Assembly: GCF_963664735.1 (NCBI RefSeq)
Contig: NZ_OY761553.1
Location: 1,627,303-1,691,302, forward strand
Direction of reading: 5' to 3'
From: an uncultured Cohaesibacter sp.
GTDB taxonomy: Bacteria > Pseudomonadota > Alphaproteobacteria > Rhizobiales > Cohaesibacteraceae
DNA: 64,000 nucleotides
A model generated the notes under the pieces. That model was not told where the DNA came from, did not search any database, and saw only the letters and a program-made list of their open reading frames with translations. The position numbers and the translations under genes are program-made. Positions within the stretch are counted from its first letter, which is position 1. The number at the start of each line of letters is the position of its first letter. This document shows positions 8,587 to 16,091 of this stretch, piece by piece.

Positions 8587-8663
8587 ATTGGCGGCCTTGC
8601 CGCCAATTATCGTTTCCTGTCTGCGCTCGGCTATTCCTCCTCCTCCTCCGCGGCCGAGCGCAG
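8587..8663 (+). terminator. Two tandem hairpins after the transporter ATPase gene
   Basis: Hairpin one pairs ATTGGCGGC (8587-8595) with GCCGCCAAT (8599-8607) around a three-base loop, starting 9 bases after the ATPase stop. Hairpin two pairs CTGCGCTCGGC (8621-8631) with GCCGAGCGCAG (8653-8663), an 11-base-pair stem whose loop holds five TCC repeats. Neither has a good T-run, so they may stabilise or partially terminate the transporter part of the transcript before the enzyme genes. The rest of the 291-base gap to 8868 shows no gene. Confidence 0.55.
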
Positions 8664-8868
8664 ACGCCCCGGATGCGGAACTGATGGTTCGCATGAAGGA
8701 AAGAGCTCAATGATGCCTCCAAACTGGCTTCTCTGCCACGTTTGGCACTCAAGATGAAAATCTCGGCATCAATGAAGCTTGAAACAATTATGGCCGGACG
8801 GCCACCAGAGCGCTCGTTGGACAAATGATTGCCCAGCGACATGACCGCATTATGAGCGAGAAAGAACG

Positions 8869-10383
8869 ATGACAATCACCGCGTCGGCAATCACCGCGCG
8901 AACAGCAGCGCTTTGTCTCAATCCGGATGGGAAATCCAAGTTTTTCCTACCGAACAAGAGCGCCTGGACGCTTTACCAAGATGAAGAATTGGTGCGCTCC
9001 GGTGAAACAGACCGGGTTATCACCTTTTTCGACAGTCTGGACCCGCAATCAAATTACCGCTTCGAGATGGAAGGAGAAGACAGCTTTTTCTTCTCCACTT
9101 CTGAATGCGCAGGCCGGGTAGATATCAGAGATTTCGGAGCCTCAACAACTGCAGCAAACAATGCTGCAGCAATCGCAGCAGCTCTTGCATCTGTGCCTGT
9201 CGGCGGCACGCTCGCTATTCCTGAAGGACGCTGGGCAACAGGGCCGCTGTTCCTTAAAAGCGACATGACCTTGCATCTGGAGCCAGGCGCCACTCTGGTC
9301 TTCATAACGGATCGGGACCAGATCCCCATTCTTCCAGCCCGTACGGCGCAAGGGGACATGCTTGGTTCCTGGGAAGGTTTGCCCGATGCCTGCTATGCCT
9401 CGATCATCACTGCCATTGGCTGCACCAATCTGGAGATCACCGGCTCGGGTACACTGGATGGGTCTGGCGCTCAAGGCGACTGGTGGAGCTGGGCAAAGGA
9501 GAGCCGCAACGGAGCACGACGTGCACGCACCTTGTTTCTGAACAATTGCGAAGCGGTCACGATTTCAGGCATCACGGTGCAGAATTCTCCATCCTGGACG
9601 GTGCATCCTCTCTATTGCCGGGATATCGAATTTATCGGCCTTTCAATCAAAAACCCTGCCAATTCGCCCAATACTGACGGCCTTGATCCCGAATGCTGCA
9701 ATAATGTTCTGCTTGAAGGCATTCATTTCACGGTTGGAGACGATTGCATCGCCATCAAGGCATGCAAACGCGCAGATGATGGCTCGGCCGATCATATTCG
9801 CCCTTGCGAGCATGTCACTGTACGCCATTGCTACATGGAACGCGGCCATGGCGCGGTGGTCATTGGTTCCGAGATGAGCGGCTCTGTTCGCCATGTCACC
9901 ATCGAGCATTGCGATTTCCTTGGTACGGACCGTGGTTTGCGGCTGAAGACCCGCAGGGGACGCGGTGGCGAGATTGCATATATTCGCTGCCATAACATCT
10001 CCATGCAGGGTGTTCATTCGGCAATCGTGGCCAACTGCTTCTATTTCTGCGACCATGACGGGCGCTCCGAGTGGGTTCAATCCCGCGAGCCCTACCCTGT
10101 TGATGCGTCGACCCCTTCGATCCACGATATCGAAATCAGTGATCTCGTTATCCGCGACGTTCGAGTAGCGATTGGTGCCTTTTACGGCCTGCCTGAAATG
10201 CCCATTCGCTCAGTCTCCATCCAAAATGTTTATGCCAGTTTTGATGACAGCATCGAGGGCGATGTGCCGGTCATGGCACTGCACGTACCTGTTTGCCATC
10301 ATGTTGGATTTTCTACGGAATTTGCCGAATTGAATTTTCAGACCGAGCATGGATATTTTCTACTTTCCTCCGAAAAAGAATAG
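8869..10383 (+). CDS. Polygalacturonase-type glycoside hydrolase, GH28
   Basis: Pectin-degrading enzyme of 504 residues that cleaves alpha-1,4 galacturonosyl links. After an N-terminal beta domain (about 1-85), the parallel beta-helix begins at VDIRDFGAS. The GH28 catalytic signatures are all present: NTDG with Asp270, GDDC with Asp291 and Asp292, GHG with His327, and a later RLK. There is no signal peptide, so it is probably cytoplasmic. It would then act on oligomers already imported by the transporter encoded just upstream, as an exo-acting enzyme. It is directly followed by the GH105 gene. A galacturonan specificity is likely but a rhamnogalacturonan or xylogalacturonan one cannot be excluded. 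Confidence 0.9.
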   Translation: MTITASAITARTAALCLNPDGKSKFFLPNKSAWTLYQDEELVRSGETDRVITFFDSLDPQSNYRFEMEGEDSFFFSTSECAGRVDIRDFGASTTAANNAAAIAAALASVPVGGTLAIPEGRWATGPLFLKSDMTLHLEPGATLVFITDRDQIPILPARTAQGDMLGSWEGLPDACYASIITAIGCTNLEITGSGTLDGSGAQGDWWSWAKESRNGARRARTLFLNNCEAVTISGITVQNSPSWTVHPLYCRDIEFIGLSIKNPANSPNTDGLDPECCNNVLLEGIHFTVGDDCIAIKACKRADDGSADHIRPCEHVTVRHCYMERGHGAVVIGSEMSGSVRHVTIEHCDFLGTDRGLRLKTRRGRGGEIAYIRCHNISMQGVHSAIVANCFYFCDHDGRSEWVQSREPYPVDASTPSIHDIEISDLVIRDVRVAIGAFYGLPEMPIRSVSIQNVYASFDDSIEGDVPVMALHVPVCHHVGFSTEFAELNFQTEHGYFLLSSEKE

Positions 10384-10391
10384 GCAGGCAC

Positions 10392-11465
10392 ATGTTGACT
10401 TCTTATTTCCGCCAATATGCAGAGAATTACAGCGCCTACAAAAGCGGTCCCATTTGTTATGAAGATGGCTGCCTCTATCGTGGACTGATCACTCTGTTTG
10501 AAGCCACCGGCGAGAAGAGTTGGCTCGACATTCTGATCTCCTTTGCGCAAAAACAGGTTGCTCCTGACGGAACGATGACTGGCTATGTGCTTGAAGAATA
10601 TAATATCGATAACATCCTCTCGGGCCGCGCGTTTCTCTTTCTCTACAAAAAGACAGGGGACGGGAGATATCTATCCGCATGCCAGACACTTGCCAAACAG
10701 CTGGCGACCCATCCAAAGACCAATGCAGGCAACTATTGGCACAAAAAGCGCTATCCTTATCAAGTCTGGCTTGATGGCCTTTACATGGGGCTGCCATTCC
10801 AGATCGAATATGGCCAGATGATCGGGGATGACGCGCTCGTGAGCGATGCCCTCACCCAGCTTGAACAGGCGCTGGAAATTATGGGTGCTGGGCAAAATGG
10901 CCTTTACGCCCATGGTTATGACGAATCCCGGGAGCAAGCATGGGCCGACAAGGAAACCGGTCTTTCCCCTGCCCATTGGGCGCGGGCAATCGGCTGGCTC
11001 ACTGTGGCTCTTGTTGACATTTGCGAACTGGTTGGCGCTGAAAAGATGGGACCTCTCTCGATCAGAACCGTTCGGCTGCTTGAAGAAATCGTCAAGTTGC
11101 AAGATGAAAAAGGCGCTTGGCTACAAGTTATCGATCAGCCTGACCTTGAGGGCAATTATCTGGAAAGCTCTGCTTCTGCCATGTTCAGCTATGCGTTGAT
11201 GAAAGCGGCTCGTCTTGGCTTGGGTGATCAGTTCGTCGCTCCGGGCGTTAAAGGACATGATTATCTTGCGCTACTGGTTAAAGACAGCGATCCGCAGGTC
11301 TTGCCAAATATCGTTTGCGTCGCTGGCCTCGGGGGCTTTGATGGCAACTATCGCGATGGCACACCGGCTTATTATGTATCAGAGATGATCAAGGCCGATG
11401 ACATCAAAGGGGTTGGCCCATTCATGATGGCTTCGGCGGAACGTCTTCGTATGGGGACAAAATAG
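10392..11465 (+). CDS. Unsaturated rhamnogalacturonyl/glucuronyl hydrolase, GH105 (YteR-like)
   Basis: Cytoplasmic hydrolase of 357 residues that removes the unsaturated uronic acid left at the non-reducing end by pectate or rhamnogalacturonan lyases. The family's alpha6/alpha6 barrel is shown by the WLDGLYMGLPF segment near 119-129, the HWARAIGW motif near 196-203 and the late ESSASAMFSYALMKA helix. The real start is ATG 10392, eight bases after the GH28 stop and behind an AGGCAGG box; an open frame further upstream overlaps GH28 and is not used. It is the last gene of the operon and is followed by a terminator at 11525. Confidence 0.88.
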   Translation: MLTSYFRQYAENYSAYKSGPICYEDGCLYRGLITLFEATGEKSWLDILISFAQKQVAPDGTMTGYVLEEYNIDNILSGRAFLFLYKKTGDGRYLSACQTLAKQLATHPKTNAGNYWHKKRYPYQVWLDGLYMGLPFQIEYGQMIGDDALVSDALTQLEQALEIMGAGQNGLYAHGYDESREQAWADKETGLSPAHWARAIGWLTVALVDICELVGAEKMGPLSIRTVRLLEEIVKLQDEKGAWLQVIDQPDLEGNYLESSASAMFSYALMKAARLGLGDQFVAPGVKGHDYLALLVKDSDPQVLPNIVCVAGLGGFDGNYRDGTPAYYVSEMIKADDIKGVGPFMMASAERLRMGTK

Positions 11466-11524
11466 CTCAAAAAACACTGCAACTCGGATCATTCACACGA
11501 GTTCGCGATAAGTGAAAAGACATG

Positions 11525-11556
11525 AGGCGATCGCTACGGCGGGCGCCTTTTTATTT
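11525..11556 (+). terminator. Rho-independent terminator of the pectin operon
   Basis: AGGCG (11525-11529) pairs with CGCCT (11544-11548). An inner CGC-TACG-GCG stem carries the very stable C(UACG)G tetraloop, and the structure is followed by TTTTTATTT. It lies about 60 bases after the GH105 stop. Confidence 0.75.
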
Positions 11557-11784
11557 GTCCATCACAGCACTCACCTATCGCAACCCATGATTAATTGAAC
11601 GGGCACAACCCATCTGTAGTATAGTTATATTTTTCACTGTTATTTTTACGTAGATTTAACTTGGAATAGCTAAAATCTTACGAGCATTTTCGGCAATTTT
11701 ACAGATACATAGCTTCGCTATGAATTTTGTTATCTGCCAGCATGGTTCACTTATTTAGCTGTCTTGAGGTTAAAAAAACAAGTC

Positions 11785-12645
11785 ATGACGCTTCAATTGG
11801 CACCAGTATCCGCGCAACAAGTGGTTCACCAACTCAACCGCGTTTTGATCGCGGATGACAACTCGATCGCTCGTGACACTTTGCGAAAAGGCGTAAAACT
11901 GCACACTGATCAAAGATATCTGGAAATCAGCATTGCCAAAGATGGCAATGAAGCTCTTGAAATGTTGCAAAAGAAGCGATTTGATTTGGCTTTTCTGGAC
12001 ATTAACATGCCGGGCATGGGCGCGCCGGAGCTGATTTCCACCATTAAGGAAACAGCCTCGAAGAATTGCATGATCGTAGTGGTTTCGACAAATCTGGACC
12101 ACAAGTCCGCAGCGATTTTCAAGAAATATCAAGCCTATCACTTCATCACGAAACCGTTCCGCACGACAGAAATTTCGGACGTATATTTCACCTATTTGGC
12201 GATAACACGCAGATATTCTGTGGTTATCGTGGACGATTCTGCAACCATGCGAAAGCTGGCGCGCAAGGTTTTCGAAGCCAGCCGCTTTTCCTTTGACATA
12301 AAAGAGGCAGGAAGCGCTGAAGAAGCCATCAATATGATTATCCGACAACCGCCGCAAATTGTGGTTACGGATTTTCATATGCCAAACATCGACGGGTTGG
12401 AACTGGCGGGCGCCATCCACAATGCCTCTGACAAAATCGCCATCTATTTGATGTCGACAACCTCGACCAGCTACCTGGAGAGGTCGGCCGCTTTTGTGGG
12501 AGTCACCGGGTTTCTAGGCAAACCATTCTATCCCGAGGATGTCGACAGCATCATGCATAAGCTGCTTGAACTGGACAAACCAAAGTTCGGAAAAACCAGA
12601 GAGATGTTCAGCTTCCTTGACCGCAAAACCTCCAAAGAAGCCTAA
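11785..12645 (+). CDS. Tandem receiver-domain response regulator without output domain
   Basis: Signalling protein of 286 residues built of two CheY-like receivers. Receiver 1 spans about 18-130, with phospho-acceptor Asp72 in LDINMPG, switch residues in VVSTN and lysine in TKPF. Receiver 2 spans about 148-265, with DDSATMRKLARKVFE, Asp196 in TDFHMPN, MSTT and GKPF. All acidic-pocket residues are intact in both, so both should be phosphorylated. Only a short basic tail follows; there is no DNA-binding, GGDEF or HD-GYP domain. It may be a phosphate sink, a phosphorelay step or a motility or chemotaxis adaptor. A TTG at 11764 could add seven residues. No kinase gene lies nearby, and terminators flank it on both sides. 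Confidence 0.88.
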   Translation: MTLQLAPVSAQQVVHQLNRVLIADDNSIARDTLRKGVKLHTDQRYLEISIAKDGNEALEMLQKKRFDLAFLDINMPGMGAPELISTIKETASKNCMIVVVSTNLDHKSAAIFKKYQAYHFITKPFRTTEISDVYFTYLAITRRYSVVIVDDSATMRKLARKVFEASRFSFDIKEAGSAEEAINMIIRQPPQIVVTDFHMPNIDGLELAGAIHNASDKIAIYLMSTTSTSYLERSAAFVGVTGFLGKPFYPEDVDSIMHKLLELDKPKFGKTREMFSFLDRKTSKEA

Positions 12646-12680
12646 CAAGAGTGGAAGCCTTGCTCATAGCAGGATAAAAA

Positions 12681-12708
12681 AAACCCCGTCATGACCTACG
12701 GGGTTTTT
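12681..12708 (+). terminator. Rho-independent terminator after the twin-receiver gene
   Basis: AAACCCCGT (12681-12689) pairs with ACGGGGTTT (12698-12706) around an eight-base loop, followed by further T residues. An A-run precedes it, so it could also stop minus-strand transcripts coming from adhE. Confidence 0.85.
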
Positions 12709-12902
12709 AGTTTGCTTACCAGTTTTGATCTTAGCCCAATCGCCTGCCCCTATTTTGCTCTGACCATCTACCGACCATGACCTGTCGGCGAGCTACTAAG
12801 AGCAGGCGCATTGAACTTGGCTAATCGAAAGAGATGCTCGCCCATGCGGGTGGAAGTGACACGTAACGAGCCAGACCTTCGATCTTTGCCTTTTTCTTAT
12901 TC

Positions 12903-15593
12903 TTAAGCGGGTTTTCTCTTCTCCGTTTTCAAAGGAACAACGCTGGCGCCCTTTGCTTTGGCGCTTGGTTCTTCGGGCTTGTTTTCTCCACGTTCATAAA
13001 CTTCGATGAACGGGCGTCCATAATAGCTGTCGAGCATGATCTGCTTGAGCTCCGAGATCAGCGGGAAGCGCGGGTTTGCTCCGGTGCACTGATCATCAAA
13101 AGCCGCGACGGCGACTTCATCAATCTTGGCCAGAAAATCTGCTTCGGCAATACCGGCAGCCTGAATGCTCGAAGGGATTTCCAGATCAGCTTTGAGCTCG
13201 TCGATCCAGGCAATCAGATTTTCAACCTTGTTTTGCGTGCGTTCACCACCAAGCTTGAGATGTTCGGCAATCTCGGCATAACGGGCGCGTGCTTTGGGCC
13301 TGTCATACTGTGAAAATGCGGTTTGCTTGGTCGGGTTGTTGGTGGCGTTGTACCGAATAACGTTGGAAATCAGCAACGCATTGGCCAAACCATGCGGCAG
13401 GTGGAAAGCCGCCCCAAGCTTGTGCGCCATGGAGTGACAAACGCCAAGGAAAGCGTTGGCAAAGGCAATGCCGGCGATGGTGGCACCGCTGTGCACATGC
13501 TCGCGAGCAACAGGATCATCTGCACCGTTCAGATAGGCGGATGGCAGATTTTCCTTGAGCAATTTGAGCGCCATCAAGGCCTGACCATCGGAGAACTCAT
13601 TGGCCATTACCGAAACATAGGCCTCAAGCGCATGAGTAACCGCATCAATGCCGCCGAAAGCAGTGAGGGATTTCGGCATATTCATGACGAGGTTTGCGTC
13701 AACAATCGCCATATCCGGCGTCAACTCATAGTCTGCAAGCGGATATTTCTGCCCACTGACATCATCAGTCACCACGGCAAACGGGGTGGCTTCCGAGCCC
13801 GTGCCCGAAGTGGTCGGGATGGCAATCATCATTGCTTTCTCGCCCATTTTCGGGAATTTGTAGATGCGCTTGCGAATGTCCATGAAGCGCAAGGCAAGAT
13901 CCTTGAAACTGACATCCGGGTGCTCATACATCACCCACATGATTTTGGCCGCATCCATTGGCGAACCGCCACCGATTGCGATGATCAGATCAGGGTTGAA
14001 AGCCCGGCACTTTTCCGTTCCTTTGCGCACGATCGAGAGCGTAGGATCGGCTTCCACATCGGCAAAGATATCGACATCAACGCCCTGTGCTTTCAACAGG
14101 CGCACCGCCTCATCCACATAACCATTGGCAAAGAGGAAACGGTCGGTCACGATCATTGCACGGTGCTTGCCTTTCAAATCCTTGAAGGCTTCAGCCATGC
14201 ATCCGCGACGGAAATAAATGGAGTTTGGAACCTTGTGCCAAAGCATGTTTTCCTCGCGTTTCGCCACGATCTTCTTGTTGATGAGGTGCTTTGGTCCTAC
14301 ATTCTCTGAGATCGAGTTACCACCCCAAGAGCCGCACCCAAGTGTAAGGGACGGTGCGACATTGAAGTTGTAAAGGTCACCGATGCCCCCTTGGGAGGAC
14401 GGCATATTGACCAGAATACGCCCGGTTTTCATCTTCTTGCCGAAGTCTTCTACGCGATCAGAGCAGCGGTCCTGATCCGTATAAAGGACGGACGTATGAC
14501 CGATACCGCCAAGGGCGACCAGTCGGGCTGCCGTGTCGACCGCGTCCTTGTAATCTTTGCGGCGATAAAGAGCGATGGTTGGAGATAGTTTTTCGTGAGC
14601 GAAGGCTTCATCTTCCACGCCATCCACTTCGGCCATGAGCACCTTGGTTTCAAGCGGAACACTAAACCCGGCACGCTCTGCGATTTTGTAGGCCGATTGC
14701 CCCACAATCTCGCTGTTAAGACGGCCATCCGGAAAAACGGTCTGGCGAAGGGCATCCGTTTGCTTTGACGTCAGGATATAGCCACCATATTTGGCGAAAC
14801 GCTCAAGAACAGCCTCGTAAACAGCATCCACTATAACGAGTGCTTGCTCGGAGGCGCAAATCATGCCGTTATCAAAGGTCTTTGACATGAGAATGGACGA
14901 GACGGCCCGCTTGATATCGGCATGTTCATCGATCACGACAGGCGCATTGCCCGCGCCCACGCCGATGGCAGGTTTGCCTGACGAATAAGCAGCTTTCACC
15001 ATGCCCGGCCCGCCAGTTGCCAGAATAAGATTTATAGCGGGGTGGCGCATCAGTGCGTTGGAGAGATCCAGAGTTGGTTCATCAATCCAACCAATGATAT
15101 CCTTGGGAGCACCAGCGGCAACGGCGGCTTCAAGTACCAATCTGGCCGCTTCACAGGTCGCCTTTTTGGCGCGAGGATGCGGACTGAAAATGATACCGTT
15201 GCGGGTTTTGAGAGAAATTAGCGCCTTAAAAATGGCGGTAGACGTCGGGTTGGTGGTTGGCACAATGCCACAGATAACGCCAACCGGTTCGGCGATAGTC
15301 ATCGTGCCGCCGATTTCGTCTTCTTCAAGGATGCCGCAGGTCGGGGTATCCTTGTATTTGTTGTAAATATATTCAGAAGCAAAATGATTTTTGATCACCT
15401 TGTCTTCAACAACGCCCATGCCTGTTTCTTCGGCGGCCATCATCGCAAGCGGAATACGCGCGTTGGCGGCAGCAAAAGCGGCCTGACGGAAAATGCGGTC
15501 AACTTGTTCTTGAGAAAAGCTTGCAAATTTCGCCTGCGCAGCTTTTACACGGGCAATGAGACGATCAAGCTCTGCGGCATTGGTAACAGTCAT
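12903..15593 (-). CDS. adhE: Bifunctional acetaldehyde-CoA/alcohol dehydrogenase AdhE
   Basis: Fermentative enzyme of 896 residues that reduces acetyl-CoA to acetaldehyde and then to ethanol with two NADH. Residues 1-440 are the CoA-acylating aldehyde dehydrogenase, with the catalytic cysteine in GMICASEQ near 245. Residues 450-870 are the iron-dependent alcohol dehydrogenase, with GGGSPMDAAK for NAD and the metal ligands in GGIDAVTHALEAY and in CHSMAHKLGAAFHLPHG. Length equals the enterobacterial enzyme, plus a lysine-rich C-terminal tail of about 25 residues. The start has a GGAGTAACAA box. AdhE normally forms helical spirosomes. It is a single-gene unit with a long AT-rich upstream region. 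Together with PflB it marks mixed-acid fermentation. Confidence 0.97.
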   Translation of the reverse strand: MTVTNAAELDRLIARVKAAQAKFASFSQEQVDRIFRQAAFAAANARIPLAMMAAEETGMGVVEDKVIKNHFASEYIYNKYKDTPTCGILEEDEIGGTMTIAEPVGVICGIVPTTNPTSTAIFKALISLKTRNGIIFSPHPRAKKATCEAARLVLEAAVAAGAPKDIIGWIDEPTLDLSNALMRHPAINLILATGGPGMVKAAYSSGKPAIGVGAGNAPVVIDEHADIKRAVSSILMSKTFDNGMICASEQALVIVDAVYEAVLERFAKYGGYILTSKQTDALRQTVFPDGRLNSEIVGQSAYKIAERAGFSVPLETKVLMAEVDGVEDEAFAHEKLSPTIALYRRKDYKDAVDTAARLVALGGIGHTSVLYTDQDRCSDRVEDFGKKMKTGRILVNMPSSQGGIGDLYNFNVAPSLTLGCGSWGGNSISENVGPKHLINKKIVAKREENMLWHKVPNSIYFRRGCMAEAFKDLKGKHRAMIVTDRFLFANGYVDEAVRLLKAQGVDVDIFADVEADPTLSIVRKGTEKCRAFNPDLIIAIGGGSPMDAAKIMWVMYEHPDVSFKDLALRFMDIRKRIYKFPKMGEKAMMIAIPTTSGTGSEATPFAVVTDDVSGQKYPLADYELTPDMAIVDANLVMNMPKSLTAFGGIDAVTHALEAYVSVMANEFSDGQALMALKLLKENLPSAYLNGADDPVAREHVHSGATIAGIAFANAFLGVCHSMAHKLGAAFHLPHGLANALLISNVIRYNATNNPTKQTAFSQYDRPKARARYAEIAEHLKLGGERTQNKVENLIAWIDELKADLEIPSSIQAAGIAEADFLAKIDEVAVAAFDDQCTGANPRFPLISELKQIMLDSYYGRPFIEVYERGENKPEEPSAKAKGASVVPLKTEKRKPA

Positions 15594-16091
15594 TTGTTAC
15601 TCCGTATTTTGAGCGCACGAAACCGTTCCGAGGCTTAACGCTCCCGGTCAAGACTTGTGCCACTTGATGATTATCGCGTGCCCTATCGGGTGCCACGCGC
15701 CCCGCTCCAGCGAAAAAGCCGTCTGCATGCCATACAGTCTAGCTCTCAGCTGCCAGTCTTTGTTCGTTACCCTTTGCGTTTAACGATACTGGCCGCCTTT
15801 ACGGTAGTTGCAGTTTAATACAGGGCCGCCCATAGCGAATTACGGAGCATTACTTAACACCCCGTCTATTCGGCAAAAACCACCGCGCAAGGTCACAACT
15901 GTGGTTGCAACGCACTGAGATATTTATTGAAAACTAATTTTTCCTAATTTAAAAATTCTGTGACTAATTTTCCCAATCAGTTAATTTCCTGACTTTTCCT
16001 TTTATTTACAACTCTAAATAAATTTATATGCATATCTGCAATGTTCAAATCGCATATATGATAGACAATTACGAACATGAATGCCCCGAAT
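15594..16091 (-). promoter_or_regulatory. AT-rich upstream region of adhE with a degenerate FNR-like site
   Basis: This 498-base gap precedes adhE and follows the beta-mannosidase gene, both on the minus strand. At 15664-15677, TTGAT-GATT-ATCGC matches the FNR consensus TTGAT-N4-ATCAA at eight of ten positions, 71 bases before the adhE start. The far half is very AT-rich and holds an inverted repeat TATATGC-N20-GCATATA at 16025-16058. I see no open frame with a convincing ribosome-binding site. Confidence 0.4.

Noticed and set aside
13323-14309. A 328-codon open frame antisense to adhE
   Set aside because: No domain or start signal; it is a frame shadow of adhE.
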